Shown here piece by piece: positions 25,593 to 34,750 of a stretch of DNA of 64,000 nucleotides (positions within the stretch are counted from its first letter, which is position 1; each line of letters opens with the position of its first letter). Origin of the DNA: Marivita sp046592965 (lineage in GTDB: Bacteria; Pseudomonadota; Alphaproteobacteria; Rhodobacterales; Rhodobacteraceae); NCBI RefSeq assembly GCF_046592965.1, contig NZ_JBISBV010000001.1:124001-188000 (forward strand), in the 5' to 3' direction. Made by a program: the position numbers and the translations under genes. Below the pieces are notes generated by a model. That model had not been told where the DNA came from and searched no databases. It worked only from the letters and a program-made list of their open reading frames with translations.

Positions 25593-27041
25593 TCAAATTC
25601 TGAGAAGTTCTGCCAGCATATCATCCACGACCTGGACAACACGGGCATTGGCTGCATATGATTTTTCCAGCTCGATCAATTTTTGCAATTCTTGATCCGT
25701 GTTGACGCCTTCCGCAGCGGCCGCTTGACGAAACTGGTCCAACTGGACGGATGCGAATTCAGACAAGTCGCTCGTACGAACGCGATCTGCAGCAATTTTG
25801 CTGCTTAAACCTAGCACGTGGCCAGAGAGCGAGTTTGGCGTCGCTCCGAGTTCGAGCGAACCCGGCACCAGCGATTGCGAGACCTGAGCTCGCAAGTCCA
25901 TGATTAAACCCGATGTTCCAACGTCTCCCCGTGACGGCGCGTAAAGTCCGTCTCGCCAACGCCATAGGTCGCTCCCCGAAGTCGCGAGAGTGGAATTCAA
26001 TTCAATCCGTCCCGCCAAACCCGTTTCGTCCGCTGGAGAAAACGGCCCACCTGCATCGGTAAAAACCCCAGGGTCTCCGATGTTTATTGTAGAATCCGGA
26101 CCACCGGCGCCAAATCGATCGATGAGATCGCGCGCGATTGCATCGATCCGGGCTTGAACAGCTGGCGCCGCAGAATCCCGAAGTTCAAAAGTCGCTGCCA
26201 GCCTCCCGCCAGACAAGGGTCCGTCCATGGAGACATCAATGTTCTGACCATCCACACGCAAGCCGGAAAGAAGACCGTTCGAAACACTCATATGCGAGAG
26301 CACGGCGGGCTTTCCATCAAAGGTGATTTCAACTGCGCGAGTGTCGATCAAGGTCCGGCCTTGCCGTGTAAACACAGCAACCTCTCCGCTTTCTCGCTCG
26401 ACGACATGGAGAGGGACAAATTCCGACAGGCGATCCAACTCCATCTCGCGTTGGTCAACCAGTGCAAGCACATCCTGACCAACATGCTTTGCCGTCATGA
26501 TATTGTGATTCAGTTTTTCGATTTTGGACAATCGGCCGTTCATTTCGTCAACGCTGGCCGCAATGTGCTTTTCCGCGTCGGTTCGCGCCTGTTGGATACC
26601 GTTGCTTGCAGAGCGTAGCGAATTCGCGAAACTCTCGGCGGCATAGGAAACGTTTCGCAACCGCGTGTCGGACGAAGGATCAGACGCCGCGGCCACCAAA
26701 GCAGTTTCGAATTTCGTCATTTGGTTTGCCACAGAATCCGGGGTATCCACGCTCCCCCAGAGTTGCTCGACGTTGGAAGCGAAGCCGGCAATCGTGCTTG
26801 CATAGCCAAATTCTGCGCTGGCCAGTCTTTTTTGATGTGACAAGATCGGGTCGGAATATCGCGTCACCTGCGCAACACGCACACCACCAGACGATTGATT
26901 GGCATCTGTGGACAAGACAACTTCGCGTCGCCCAAACCCTTCGTTTAGAGCGTTGGCGATGTTTGCCGATATCACACTGGTGCCGCGCGCATTGGCCGCC
27001 AGTCCGCTCATCGCGTTGGAAAGTGCGCCGGAAAGGCTCAT
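25593..27041 (-). CDS. flgK: Hook-associated protein FlgK
   Basis: A 482-residue HAP1 protein. The N-terminus MSLSGALSNAMSGLAANARG with ANIANALNEGFGRREV is the flagellar rod/hook/HAP signature, and the C-terminus ends in the conserved helix ELEKSYAANARVVQVVDDML. It caps the hook and is the first junction layer below FlgL. The gene lies between flgE (26 bases upstream) and flgL (11 bases downstream) in the usual order. Nothing unusual was seen. Confidence 0.96.
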   Translation of the reverse strand: MSLSGALSNAMSGLAANARGTSVISANIANALNEGFGRREVVLSTDANQSSGGVRVAQVTRYSDPILSHQKRLASAEFGYASTIAGFASNVEQLWGSVDTPDSVANQMTKFETALVAAASDPSSDTRLRNVSYAAESFANSLRSASNGIQQARTDAEKHIAASVDEMNGRLSKIEKLNHNIMTAKHVGQDVLALVDQREMELDRLSEFVPLHVVERESGEVAVFTRQGRTLIDTRAVEITFDGKPAVLSHMSVSNGLLSGLRVDGQNIDVSMDGPLSGGRLAATFELRDSAAPAVQARIDAIARDLIDRFGAGGPDSTINIGDPGVFTDAGGPFSPADETGLAGRIELNSTLATSGSDLWRWRDGLYAPSRGDVGTSGLIMDLRAQVSQSLVPGSLELGATPNSLSGHVLGLSSKIAADRVRTSDLSEFASVQLDQFRQAAAAEGVNTDQELQKLIELEKSYAANARVVQVVDDMLAELLRI

Positions 27042-27067
27042 GGCATAATCCTTTGTAACTCAAGACA

Positions 27068-28369
27068 TCAGCGTTTGATGTTCGTCGCTTCCTGAAGCAT
27101 CTCATCGACGGTCTGGATGACCTTTGCGTTGGACGAATACGCGCGTTGCGTACGGATCAACTCGGTCAATTCATTTGCGATATCGGTCGCCGATTCCTCT
27201 AGTGCAAAGGACAGAATATCTCCTGTTGATCCGTTTCCGGCATCCCACAGAAAGAAGCTGCCGCTTTCCGGGGTTGGCATGTAAAGTTGGCTCCCCACCG
27301 CCGCCATTCCGTTCGGATTGGGAATATCGACCAACGGAACCTGGTAGAGCGTCCGGGTGGTGCCCGTGTCATAAAATGCGTTGACCAAGCCGGTTTCGTC
27401 CACTTCAACCGATGTCACCTTACCGACCGGTGCGCCATCGCGGCCGATGTTGAAGGGAGCGAAAATATCGGAGAGCTGTGAGAGCCCCTCGTTCAGGCCA
27501 AGACGACCGATGTCGATATCAATTGTTCCACTGGGAGCAGTGATCGACAGGGTGCCGGTCGCTGGATCATAAGGTCCGCCAGAAACGTCGGTGACACCCA
27601 TCAACGTGCCGCCAAGCGTTCGAGCGTCGTCAAATTGCAGATCATATTGACCAATGATCATGCCGGGATCAGCGCTGTCCGCGATTTCCAGTGACCACAG
27701 ATTCGACGTCCCGGTCGCCGGAACTGTTGGAGTGAAGGTAAGCTCAAGTGTCTCGGCGCGGCCGAGGTTGTCGTAATATTCGATGGATTGTGTGAGCGGA
27801 TCACCCGAAGCCCCGGTTTGGGTCTCCGTTGCGGGCAGATTGATGCCGAGCTCAATCCGGGTCGTCGGTTCGCCGCTGAATTGGTTGACGTTTATGCGCA
27901 CCGGTTCGAGCGCCTCGTTTGTCGCACGGGGATAGTTTGGAATGCTTCCATCGAGGTTGGCTGGCCATCCAAGAAGCATCTGTCCGGACGCCGTGCGCAA
28001 GTAACCATTCGCGTCAGTTCGAAAAGACCCGGTGGTGGTCAGGAACATCTGAGGCGATTCCGACCCCGCCAAAACTTCGGTCGCTTGGGCGACAGGAAGA
28101 AACCCGCGACCGCTGACCGCAAGGTCGGTCGGGTTCGACGTCGTGGTGATCGCGCTGTTCTGGTCGATGTAGCGCTGAGTCGTGGTACGAACGCCGCCGG
28201 CGGTGTATGTTCCGCCGCCAGATGTCACCACCATGGAGTGAAAGTTGGCCTCGACTCGCTTGTACCCTGGTGTCTGGGAATTGGCGATGTTGTCCGAAAT
28301 CGTGGCCAGACGGGTTGCGTTGGACGCGAGGCCAACGACGCCCGCGCTGAGAGATGAGGAAATCGACAT
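27068..28369 (-). CDS. flgE: Flagellar hook protein FlgE
   Basis: A 433-residue hook subunit. The N-terminus has the rod/hook motif (SDNIANSQTPGYKRVEANF), and the C-terminus has the matching helix ELTELIRTQRAYSSNAKVIQ. The central region (about 75-380) is the variable surface domain, with DNLGRAETLELTF being FlgE-like. The protein is exported through the flagellar type III system and assembled under the FlgD cap. A 103-base gap to motB holds two direct repeats and a CtrA-like site, suggesting that flgE-flgK-flgL-flgI-motA starts from its own promoter. Confidence 0.96.
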   Translation of the reverse strand: MSISSSLSAGVVGLASNATRLATISDNIANSQTPGYKRVEANFHSMVVTSGGGTYTAGGVRTTTQRYIDQNSAITTTSNPTDLAVSGRGFLPVAQATEVLAGSESPQMFLTTTGSFRTDANGYLRTASGQMLLGWPANLDGSIPNYPRATNEALEPVRINVNQFSGEPTTRIELGINLPATETQTGASGDPLTQSIEYYDNLGRAETLELTFTPTVPATGTSNLWSLEIADSADPGMIIGQYDLQFDDARTLGGTLMGVTDVSGGPYDPATGTLSITAPSGTIDIDIGRLGLNEGLSQLSDIFAPFNIGRDGAPVGKVTSVEVDETGLVNAFYDTGTTRTLYQVPLVDIPNPNGMAAVGSQLYMPTPESGSFFLWDAGNGSTGDILSFALEESATDIANELTELIRTQRAYSSNAKVIQTVDEMLQEATNIKR

Positions 28370-28408
28370 GTATCGCCTTTCAAGAGTGTTGGCTACTTTG
28401 CCTGCACA

Positions 28409-28431
28409 GCTTTAACGCGATGGCTTTAACG
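28409..28431 (-). repeat. Two 9-bp direct repeats upstream of flgE
   Basis: GCTTTAACG occurs at 28409-28417 and again at 28423-28431, separated by CGATG (14-base period). The second copy is continuous with a CtrA-like site. The 11-mer TTTAACGTCAG (28425-28435) recurs in the fliK promoter region at 46942-46952 in the same orientation relative to its gene. This suggests regulator or promoter elements. Confidence 0.45.
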
Positions 28432-28441
28432 TCAGCCTAAC
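28426..28441 (-). promoter_or_regulatory. CtrA-like site before flgE
   Basis: On the plus strand TTAA-CGTCAGC-CTAAC, one base from the TTAA-N7-TTAAC box of the response regulator CtrA. It lies 57-72 bases upstream of the flgE start. Assignment rests on the match and on similar sites before other flagellar units here. Confidence 0.45.
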
Positions 28442-28472
28442 GGATAAAATTCGACCTATTTCCCAATCCGCC

Positions 28473-29300
28473 TCAATACCGAAGATAAATGATTTCCAGT
28501 CGGTTGTTGCGCACCGCCATGAGATTATCGACGGCAGGTTCGCGATCACCATGAGCCGTGACACGACGGAGTCGGTCCTTGGGCAAACCAAACTCGGTCA
28601 GAATGTCCGAAACGGCAAAGGCGCGCTCGGCTGACCAATCCCAGACCGGGTCTTGTAGCCGCACGATTGGCACCTTTGCGACATGGCCCTCGATAGCGAG
28701 TTCATTGTTCACCATCTTACTGGCTTCACGAACGGCGTATGCAATCTCATACATGAGTTTGGTCGGCGTCGCACCGTCGGTGAACAACGGTTCGCCGGGT
28801 GTGTCGTAGAATTCCAGCACCAGGCCCTCTTCGGTGACGCGCGTCACGACATGACGAAGCCAACGGTCCTCGAGCATACTTTCGCCGCCCAACCCTAGCA
28901 GGACATCCTGCATTTCTTTGAAGGCCTGCTCTTGCGCTGCCTCTTCCTCGGTTTGCTCGGCCCCGCCTCCAGTGGCATCGCCGCTGCTCTCATGCAAGGA
29001 ACTGGCACCCACACCCATGCGAGGCAACACATCGGCGCCGAAAACGCTGTCTCCCATCATCATCCCATCCGATCCGCTGGAAAGTCGGCTGATCGGTGCG
29101 GTTGGGCTGAAATAATCAGCGATACCTTTTCGTTGTTTTTCCGTCGTCGCGTTCAACAGCCACATCAACATGAAAAATGCCATCATCGCGGTGACGAAAT
29201 CGGCATACGCCACCTTCCAAGCACCGCCATGATGCCCCGCTTCGACAATGATCTTCTTACGTTTGATAATGACTGGCGCGACATTCCTGCCGGTCGCCAT
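28473..29300 (-). CDS. motB: Flagellar motor stator protein MotB
   Basis: A 275-residue protein with one N-terminal membrane helix (about 33-51) carrying the proton-binding aspartate D34 in the YADFVTAMMAFFMLMWLL signature, a plug/linker region, and a C-terminal OmpA-like peptidoglycan-binding domain (about 150-275). MotB anchors the stator to the cell wall and forms the proton channel with MotA. motA and motB are not adjacent here: four structural genes separate them, as in alphaproteobacterial flagellar clusters. The upstream 203 bases hold a CtrA-like site and an inverted repeat, so motB probably begins the block. Confidence 0.95.
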   Translation of the reverse strand: MATGRNVAPVIIKRKKIIVEAGHHGGAWKVAYADFVTAMMAFFMLMWLLNATTEKQRKGIADYFSPTAPISRLSSGSDGMMMGDSVFGADVLPRMGVGASSLHESSGDATGGGAEQTEEEAAQEQAFKEMQDVLLGLGGESMLEDRWLRHVVTRVTEEGLVLEFYDTPGEPLFTDGATPTKLMYEIAYAVREASKMVNNELAIEGHVAKVPIVRLQDPVWDWSAERAFAVSDILTEFGLPKDRLRRVTAHGDREPAVDNLMAVRNNRLEIIYLRY

Positions 29301-29345
29301 ACCCCTACCTTTCCTATCACCCCGAGGCGGGTTTAACAGGGGGAC

Positions 29346-29361
29346 GTAAACCTTGGCTTAA
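29346..29361 (-). promoter_or_regulatory. CtrA-like site before motB
   Basis: Minus-strand TTAA-GCCAAGG-TTTAC, one mismatch from TTAA-N7-TTAAC, 46-61 bases upstream of the motB start. Assignment by motif match and position only. Confidence 0.4.
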
Positions 29362-29381
29362 CACTTAAAAATCTAAGTGTT
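29360..29381. repeat. 8-bp inverted repeat in the motB upstream region
   Basis: AACACTTA, spacer AAAATC, TAAGTGTT: a perfect inverted repeat overlapping the end of the CtrA-like site. It lies between the TRAP permease stop (29504) and motB and could be a regulator site. The rest of 29301-29503 shows no gene. Confidence 0.4.
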
Positions 29382-29503
29382 TGGTGGAGCGCGCCGAGCC
29401 GGTCGGTGAACACTCGATCATTCGTGCCGCGGAAATTTGCACACAGAACGCTCAGGCCGTCAGTCTGCGCTGTCATTTCGGGCGCAGTCAGGGCAAGCAG
29501 TGC

Positions 29504-31612
29504 CTAGACTGTCGCGCCATTCTGCGCGGATCGGGCGAATCGCACGTTCCAGAACAAAAGCGCGAACACTGCCGCGACGCCAGCCAAGTTGAAGACCAGC
29601 GCGTCTGGCCACAAAGACGCCAAACCCGCAATCAGGCACAATGCGCGCATAAGATAGCCGAACGGCTTTTCCATGCATCCCTGAAGTGCCGCCGACAGTG
29701 CATATATCCCGACCACCGCGAACAAAAACACCTGTATCATGGCAGGCCAATCGCCCGACAGAAACGGCGTATAAGCAAACAGGACCGGCACGATATAAAG
29801 TCCTTTGGCCAGTTTCCAGCTGGCCACCCCAGTGGCCATCGCCGGGGACTTTGCAATCGCCGCTGCGGTGAAAGCAGCCAAGGCGACCGGGGGCGTCACA
29901 TTGCTGTCCTGCGATAGCCAGAAAATGATCATGTGCGCCGACAATAGAGCGCTCAGCGCAACTGTCGGTGGCACGACAAGGTCTCGCAGAGGTGCTGCAA
30001 TCTCGAGCGGAAGCGTCTGGATCAATCCCGCTGCCTCCGCGCGGCTGAGATCCCTGCTCAGCATTTCAGCCTGATCGGGCATTCCGAACAACAGCACCGC
30101 CTTGGCGGCGTCGGGCAGTGAACCGGTTGCCAGCTGAGTGATGACGAATTGGTCGCTGATCATTCCGGACAGTGCCGGTGCAGAGAGTGTGGCGAGCACG
30201 ATGTAGGCCGCTGTTACCGGCAGCCCCATTCCAAGGATAAGACTGGCGAGTGCGATGAGGATCAACGCCACGAGAATATTCCCGCCTGCCCAACTTGAAA
30301 TCATCAAACTGAAGGTATTGCCGATCCCGGCAGTCGCAATCACGTTCACGATCAAACCGACAGAGCACAGCAGAATCGCCGTCAGGACCATGCCTTTGCT
30401 GCCCATCACAAAGGCTTCGTACACAGCCTTGGGGCCCATCGGATTCTTGGTCAGCCAGCTTGATCCGACGACCGCGAGAATTCCAAACACGGCCGCGTAA
30501 GTTGGCGTAAAGCCAGAAACCAGCAAGGCAATCAGCGTGCCAATCGGGATAAGGAAACTCGCCCCACCTTCTTTGAAGGCCGATCCGAGCGTCTGTCCTT
30601 CGTTTGGCATCGGAGGCAAATTGTGTCGCCGCGCTTCGATGCGCACGAAAAAGGCGACCGACAAAAAATAAAGGAGCGCCGGCAGCGCAGCAACGGCAAC
30701 GATCTTTTCATAGGGAATCTGCGTAAAACTCGCCATAACAAACGCGCCCGCGCCCATGATCGGTGGCATCAACTGACCGCCGGTCGATGCTGCGGCTTCA
30801 ACACCACCCGCAAACTTCGGCGCAAATCCGGCGCGCTTCATCAAGGGGATGGTGATCACGCCCGTCGACGCCGTGTTCGCCACGGCTGAGCCCGAGATCG
30901 TACCTGTAAGGCCGGATGCGATCACTGCCACGATACCAGGCCCCCCCACCATCTTGCCCGCAACCGCGCGCGCCATGTTGATCACGAATTCGCCCGCGCC
31001 GGAGCGGAGCAGAAACGCCCCGAAAATGATGAACAGGAAAACATAGGTCGACGAAATACGTGCAATCGAGCCAAACATCGCGTCGTCGCCGTAAATCGAC
31101 CGGAACGCCACTGTCTCCACACTCAACCCGGGAAAGGCGAACACGCCCCCGACAAAACGCCCCCAATAGGACACATATGTCAGCGCGAGAATGATCAGGA
31201 TCGGGATGATAAGTCCGGCCACGCGCCGCGTCAGCTCGATTGCACCAATGATGCAGATCGTTGCTGCCACCCAGTCGGCCGTCGAAAATTTCACGCCGCG
31301 GTCGTAAATCGCGTTTTCCGCAAAGGCCAGCCAAACGGCAGACGCCGCGACGGCGATCCCGATGACAAGATCAACGGCCAACGGCGACGCCCGCCCACTT
31401 GGCCCGCGCCACATCGGATAAAGCAGCGCTGCCAGCAATGCAAAGCCGGCGAAGTGAAACGCGTTTCGCTCAAGCTCTGACAATACCGGATCGAAGGCCA
31501 CATAGATATGACCGACGGCGATCACGAAACACATGATCGACAACGCCGTGTCGGCAGCACCCCTGAAAGACCGGAGACGGCCTCCGTCTTCGTCGTCTTC
31601 GATCTGTGTCAT
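29504..31612 (-). CDS. TRAP transporter fused permease (TAXI-TRAP type)
   Basis: A 702-residue membrane protein fusing the small (DctQ-like, N-terminal about 150 residues) and large (DctM-like) TRAP permease subunits. It has many membrane helices and glycine-rich DctM motifs, for example GLTGTISGSAVANTASTGVI near 235-255 and GMGLPVTAAYIVLATLSAPAL near 460-480. TRAP systems drive uptake of small organic acids with the sodium or proton gradient. The partner TAXI-type binding protein is encoded 64 bases upstream on the same strand. The substrate cannot be read from sequence. Confidence 0.93.
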   Translation of the reverse strand: MTQIEDDEDGGRLRSFRGAADTALSIMCFVIAVGHIYVAFDPVLSELERNAFHFAGFALLAALLYPMWRGPSGRASPLAVDLVIGIAVAASAVWLAFAENAIYDRGVKFSTADWVAATICIIGAIELTRRVAGLIIPILIILALTYVSYWGRFVGGVFAFPGLSVETVAFRSIYGDDAMFGSIARISSTYVFLFIIFGAFLLRSGAGEFVINMARAVAGKMVGGPGIVAVIASGLTGTISGSAVANTASTGVITIPLMKRAGFAPKFAGGVEAAASTGGQLMPPIMGAGAFVMASFTQIPYEKIVAVAALPALLYFLSVAFFVRIEARRHNLPPMPNEGQTLGSAFKEGGASFLIPIGTLIALLVSGFTPTYAAVFGILAVVGSSWLTKNPMGPKAVYEAFVMGSKGMVLTAILLCSVGLIVNVIATAGIGNTFSLMISSWAGGNILVALILIALASLILGMGLPVTAAYIVLATLSAPALSGMISDQFVITQLATGSLPDAAKAVLLFGMPDQAEMLSRDLSRAEAAGLIQTLPLEIAAPLRDLVVPPTVALSALLSAHMIIFWLSQDSNVTPPVALAAFTAAAIAKSPAMATGVASWKLAKGLYIVPVLFAYTPFLSGDWPAMIQVFLFAVVGIYALSAALQGCMEKPFGYLMRALCLIAGLASLWPDALVFNLAGVAAVFALLFWNVRFARSAQNGATV

Positions 31613-31676
31613 AAAGGTCCCATCCGAACGTCAGGAGGCCAGCCAATGACGTGCAGAGGCTGGCCGTGTGTCTGGC

Positions 31677-32687
31677 TTACTTCGCGATAAGACGATCGGG
31701 CACGTCTATGCCGACTTCCTGATAGTACTTCAGAGCACCCGGGTGCAGTGGCAACGGCAAGCCAGCGATCGCGCGATCAATTGACATGGCCTTTGTCGCA
31801 GGATGGATCGCTTGCAGGAAAGGCAGATTCTCATACATCGCCTTGGTGAGCTGATAGACATGCTCCTCGGGCACATCCGCGCTTGTGGCGAGGAAGTTTG
31901 GCTGTGCGATTGTTTGCACGTCCGCTTTCTGCCCCGGATATGTGCCTGCAGGAATATTGAATGGTGTCCACAACCCGCGGTCGGAATCCGCCTGTGCGAT
32001 TTGCTCGTCGGTAAAGCTCAACAGAGTCACGCTATCCCCTGCCGATGCCATCAACTGGCTGATCGCGCCAACCGGAATACCAGCCGGAATGCCGACACCC
32101 TTGACCTGCCCGTTCTGCAACGCCTCGGCCGACGGACCATAGCCGCCGAACACCAGATCGTAATCGGTGTCGATATCAATCCCAAATCCGGAGAGAATCG
32201 TTCGGTTCGACCCGATCGTTCCTGAGTTCTGGCTGCCCAGTGCCATGCCTTCGCCCTTCAGGGTAGCCATGTCGGACATGGTGCCGGTCTCGGCCGCATC
32301 AGAAGCGATGATGAAGTGCTCGACATTCTGCCACAACATTGACACCGAGCGCATGTTCTCTTGCGGTCCAACATCCTCCAGAGGGCCGGTCCCGGTGGCG
32401 GCGTAGTAGCCATACAGGCCCTGCATAATCGCAAACTGCGCCTCATCCTCGCGGATAAGGCGCACATTCTCACCCGACCCGGCGGAACTGATTGCCGCCA
32501 TGCCGATATTCTGTTTCGGCTCCAGCTTGACCTTGACCAGAGTGGCCAGCGCGACGCCGACGGGATAATAGGTTCCCCCCGTCGAGGCAGTCGCCAGCAC
32601 ATAGGTCACCCCATCGTCCTGTGCCTGAGCAGCCACGCCGGTCATTGCGAGCGTCGCAGCAAGCGCGAATGTCTTGAAATGCTTCAT
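31677..32687 (-). CDS. TAXI-family TRAP transporter solute-binding protein
   Basis: About 336 residues. I start at the ATG at 32687 (MKHFKTFALAATLAM), which has a good AGGGAGA ribosome-binding site, rather than the GTG at 32711. A signal peptide ends near QAQ at residue 23, so the mature protein is periplasmic. The family signature YVLATASTGGTYYPVGVALA follows directly, and NSGTIGSNRTI and GYGPSAEALQNG are also typical of the immunogenic-protein/TAXI family. It delivers substrate to the fused permease downstream. TAXI proteins have been linked to glutamate and other dicarboxylates, but the ligand here is unknown. Confidence 0.92.
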   Translation of the reverse strand: MKHFKTFALAATLAMTGVAAQAQDDGVTYVLATASTGGTYYPVGVALATLVKVKLEPKQNIGMAAISSAGSGENVRLIREDEAQFAIMQGLYGYYAATGTGPLEDVGPQENMRSVSMLWQNVEHFIIASDAAETGTMSDMATLKGEGMALGSQNSGTIGSNRTILSGFGIDIDTDYDLVFGGYGPSAEALQNGQVKGVGIPAGIPVGAISQLMASAGDSVTLLSFTDEQIAQADSDRGLWTPFNIPAGTYPGQKADVQTIAQPNFLATSADVPEEHVYQLTKAMYENLPFLQAIHPATKAMSIDRAIAGLPLPLHPGALKYYQEVGIDVPDRLIAK

Positions 32688-32795
32688 TGTCTTCTCCCTG
32701 TTTCGATGCACTTTAACAGCGCTGGGGCCACCTTACGAAACCGATCAAGACTCCGATAGACGCCAATTCGGATTACAAAGAACAGGATTGAAAGG

Positions 32796-32811
32796 AATGT
32801 GTCGACACATT
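32796..32811. promoter_or_regulatory. 16-bp perfect palindrome between tRNA-Leu and the TRAP genes
   Basis: AATGTGTCGACACATT is its own reverse complement. It lies 109 bases upstream of the TAXI gene and 28 bases beyond the tRNA 3' end. It may be an operator for a dimeric regulator (GntR-like regulators often control TRAP genes and bind TGT/ACA palindromes) or form a weak terminator for the tRNA. Confidence 0.45.
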
Positions 32812-32838
32812 TCCGCATGATAACACTGATTGGAAAGG

Positions 32839-32924
<86 letters not shown>

Positions 32925-33078
32925 AGGTGTCGTGTCGCTGGCGTTTAATCTGGTCGCCTGAGGCTGTCAACGCGGTTTTTTTCGCGACGCTCGCTCAGCC
33001 CTTTGCGGCAATCGAGCATCTTGCCCATGACGGGCGCGACGGGTACAGGTCGGTTAAGATCTGACCGGGAGCAAGTCT

Positions 33079-34059
33079 ATGTCCAAACTCGTCACAATCT
33101 ATGGCGGCTCGGGGTTTGTTGGGCGCTATATCGTGCGGCGCATGGCCCAAGACGGGTGGCGCATTCGTGTCGCGGTACGCCATCCGAACGAAGCAATCTT
33201 CGTCAAGCCATATGGTGTGGTGGGTCAGGTCGAACCGATCTTTTGCAACATCCGCGACGATGACAGCGTGCGCGAAGCGATGCTAGGTGCCGATGCAGTT
33301 GTGAATTGCGTTGGTATCCTTGCGGAATCGGGAAAAAACACCTTCGATGCGATACAGATCGATGGGGCGGAGCGAGTCGCCCGCATCGCGGCCGAGACTG
33401 GCGTCGGAAAACTTGTCCATATTTCGGCCATCGGAGCTGATGCGGATGGCAAGAGCACCTACCAACAAACCAAGAGCAAGGGTGAAGCAGCGGTTCTGAA
33501 ACACATGCCCGACGCCGTGATCTTGCGGCCGTCGATCGTGTTCGGAGCCGAAGACGAATTCTTCAACCGCTTTGCCGGTATGACGCGCTTTGGACCGATC
33601 CTGCCCGTGGTCGGCGCGGACACCAAGTTTCAGCCAGTCTATGTCGACGACATCGCCAAAGCGACGCGGATGGCGGTCAATGGCGCTGCTGATCCGGGGA
33701 TTTACGAGCTTGGCGGGCCCGACGTTCAGACCTTCCGCGCCCTGATGGAAGAAATGCTGTCCGTGATTCGCAAGCGCCGCTTGATCATGAACATTCCGTT
33801 CTTTCTTGCCGCGATCATGGGTGGCGTCTTCGATCTGCTCAACAAGATCAGCTTTGGTCTTGTTCCAAGCATGATCACCCGCGATCAGGTGAAGAATCTT
33901 CGTCACGACAATGTGGTTGCACAAGATGCAAAGACCTTTGCCGATCTGGGCATCAGCCCGACCGCGCTCGAGGCCGTTCTGCCCGATTATCTGTGGCGCT
34001 TCCGTCCCTCTGGTCAGTATTCCGACATCAAGAAAAGCGCGAAGAACCTGACGACATAA
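33079..34059 (+). CDS. Complex I NDUFA9-family NAD(P)-binding protein
   Basis: A 326-residue atypical short-chain dehydrogenase. The N-terminus VTIYGGSGFVGRYIV is the nucleotide-binding glycine motif; the YxxxK site is altered, with a YQQTKSKGE stretch near 137-145. The overall pattern (ILRPSIVFGAEDEFFNRFA near 154-172, FQPVYVDDIA near 190) matches the NDUFA9 subfamily, found as an accessory or assembly subunit of NADH:ubiquinone oxidoreductase in mitochondria and alphaproteobacteria. It stands alone after tRNA-Leu with a GGGAGCAAG ribosome-binding site. No other complex I gene is nearby. Confidence 0.9.
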   Translation: MSKLVTIYGGSGFVGRYIVRRMAQDGWRIRVAVRHPNEAIFVKPYGVVGQVEPIFCNIRDDDSVREAMLGADAVVNCVGILAESGKNTFDAIQIDGAERVARIAAETGVGKLVHISAIGADADGKSTYQQTKSKGEAAVLKHMPDAVILRPSIVFGAEDEFFNRFAGMTRFGPILPVVGADTKFQPVYVDDIAKATRMAVNGAADPGIYELGGPDVQTFRALMEEMLSVIRKRRLIMNIPFFLAAIMGGVFDLLNKISFGLVPSMITRDQVKNLRHDNVVAQDAKTFADLGISPTALEAVLPDYLWRFRPSGQYSDIKKSAKNLTT

Positions 34060-34098
34060 GTTGATGCGTCAGAGCGCGTATCAGCACGAACCGAGATT

Positions 34099-34371
34099 TC
34101 AGTGTCGTTGCGCGAGCGCTTCGAGAACTTCGGAATTGATGCAGCCCACGGGTGCAGTGCGCGCAATCCCAGTTTGTCCGCCAAGCCAATGCTTGCAGGT
34201 TTCCACCAAGGCGCAGGCGCGGCAAGCGGTTACAAGGGTCGAATATTCCTGCGGCGACAATTGATTGCAGGCCATAGCTTCCGACAGGTTCACACCCATG
34301 GTGCGCGCTACGCTGCGGGTCAGCCAGAAATGCAATTCCGGATCACCTAGCTCATTGTTCATCACGTCCAT
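34099..34371 (-). CDS. DUF6455 family small cysteine-rich protein
   Basis: A 90-residue cytoplasmic protein. Its cysteine pattern (CRACALVETC, then GC near residue 77) recurs in the next gene. I recognise it as the small DUF6455 family common in Rhodobacterales; no function is known to me. The cysteines could bind metal or an iron-sulfur cluster. It lies 45 bases after its paralogue on the same strand. Confidence 0.75.
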   Translation of the reverse strand: MDVMNNELGDPELHFWLTRSVARTMGVNLSEAMACNQLSPQEYSTLVTACRACALVETCKHWLGGQTGIARTAPVGCINSEVLEALAQRH

Positions 34372-34416
34372 TATCCTTTGCCCATCATTTTGCTTGGACG
34401 CTGGTGCTCAATTCGA

Positions 34417-34671
34417 TCACTTCGCAGCCATCGTGCGAAATAGCTCACCGTTCCGGCAATATTCCGGCAGTGACATAACGGTATCCGCACTCTTCAGCAT
34501 TTTTTTACACGTATTGGGCCGCGTGCACCCGACACAGCGATCCACCGCATCGTCAAGCTGTTCCTGGCTCAATTCGGCGCGCAACAGCATCTCTTGCAGG
34601 TCAAGACCCTGCCGGTCGGCCATGCCAAGAACCAGCCGCGTGTGGTCGGCTCTTTTGGGTTCGTCAAACAT
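34417..34671 (-). CDS. DUF6455 family small cysteine-rich protein (second copy)
   Basis: An 84-residue paralogue of the downstream gene: C-V-G-C, a C five residues on (CVGCTRPNTC) and a C-terminal YC, with the same helical spacing (LSQEQLDDAVDRC compared with LSPQEYSTLVTAC). The pair probably arose by tandem duplication. It follows the M48 peptidase gene by 79 bases on the same strand. Confidence 0.75.
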   Translation of the reverse strand: MFDEPKRADHTRLVLGMADRQGLDLQEMLLRAELSQEQLDDAVDRCVGCTRPNTCKKMLKSADTVMSLPEYCRNGELFRTMAAK

Positions 34672-34750
34672 ATCCTCGCTCCCTCTCTTGAGACTTCAAG
34701 CGTAGGGATCACGGCGCGGAACGGCCTTGATGCATGTCAAACAAGCGGAT

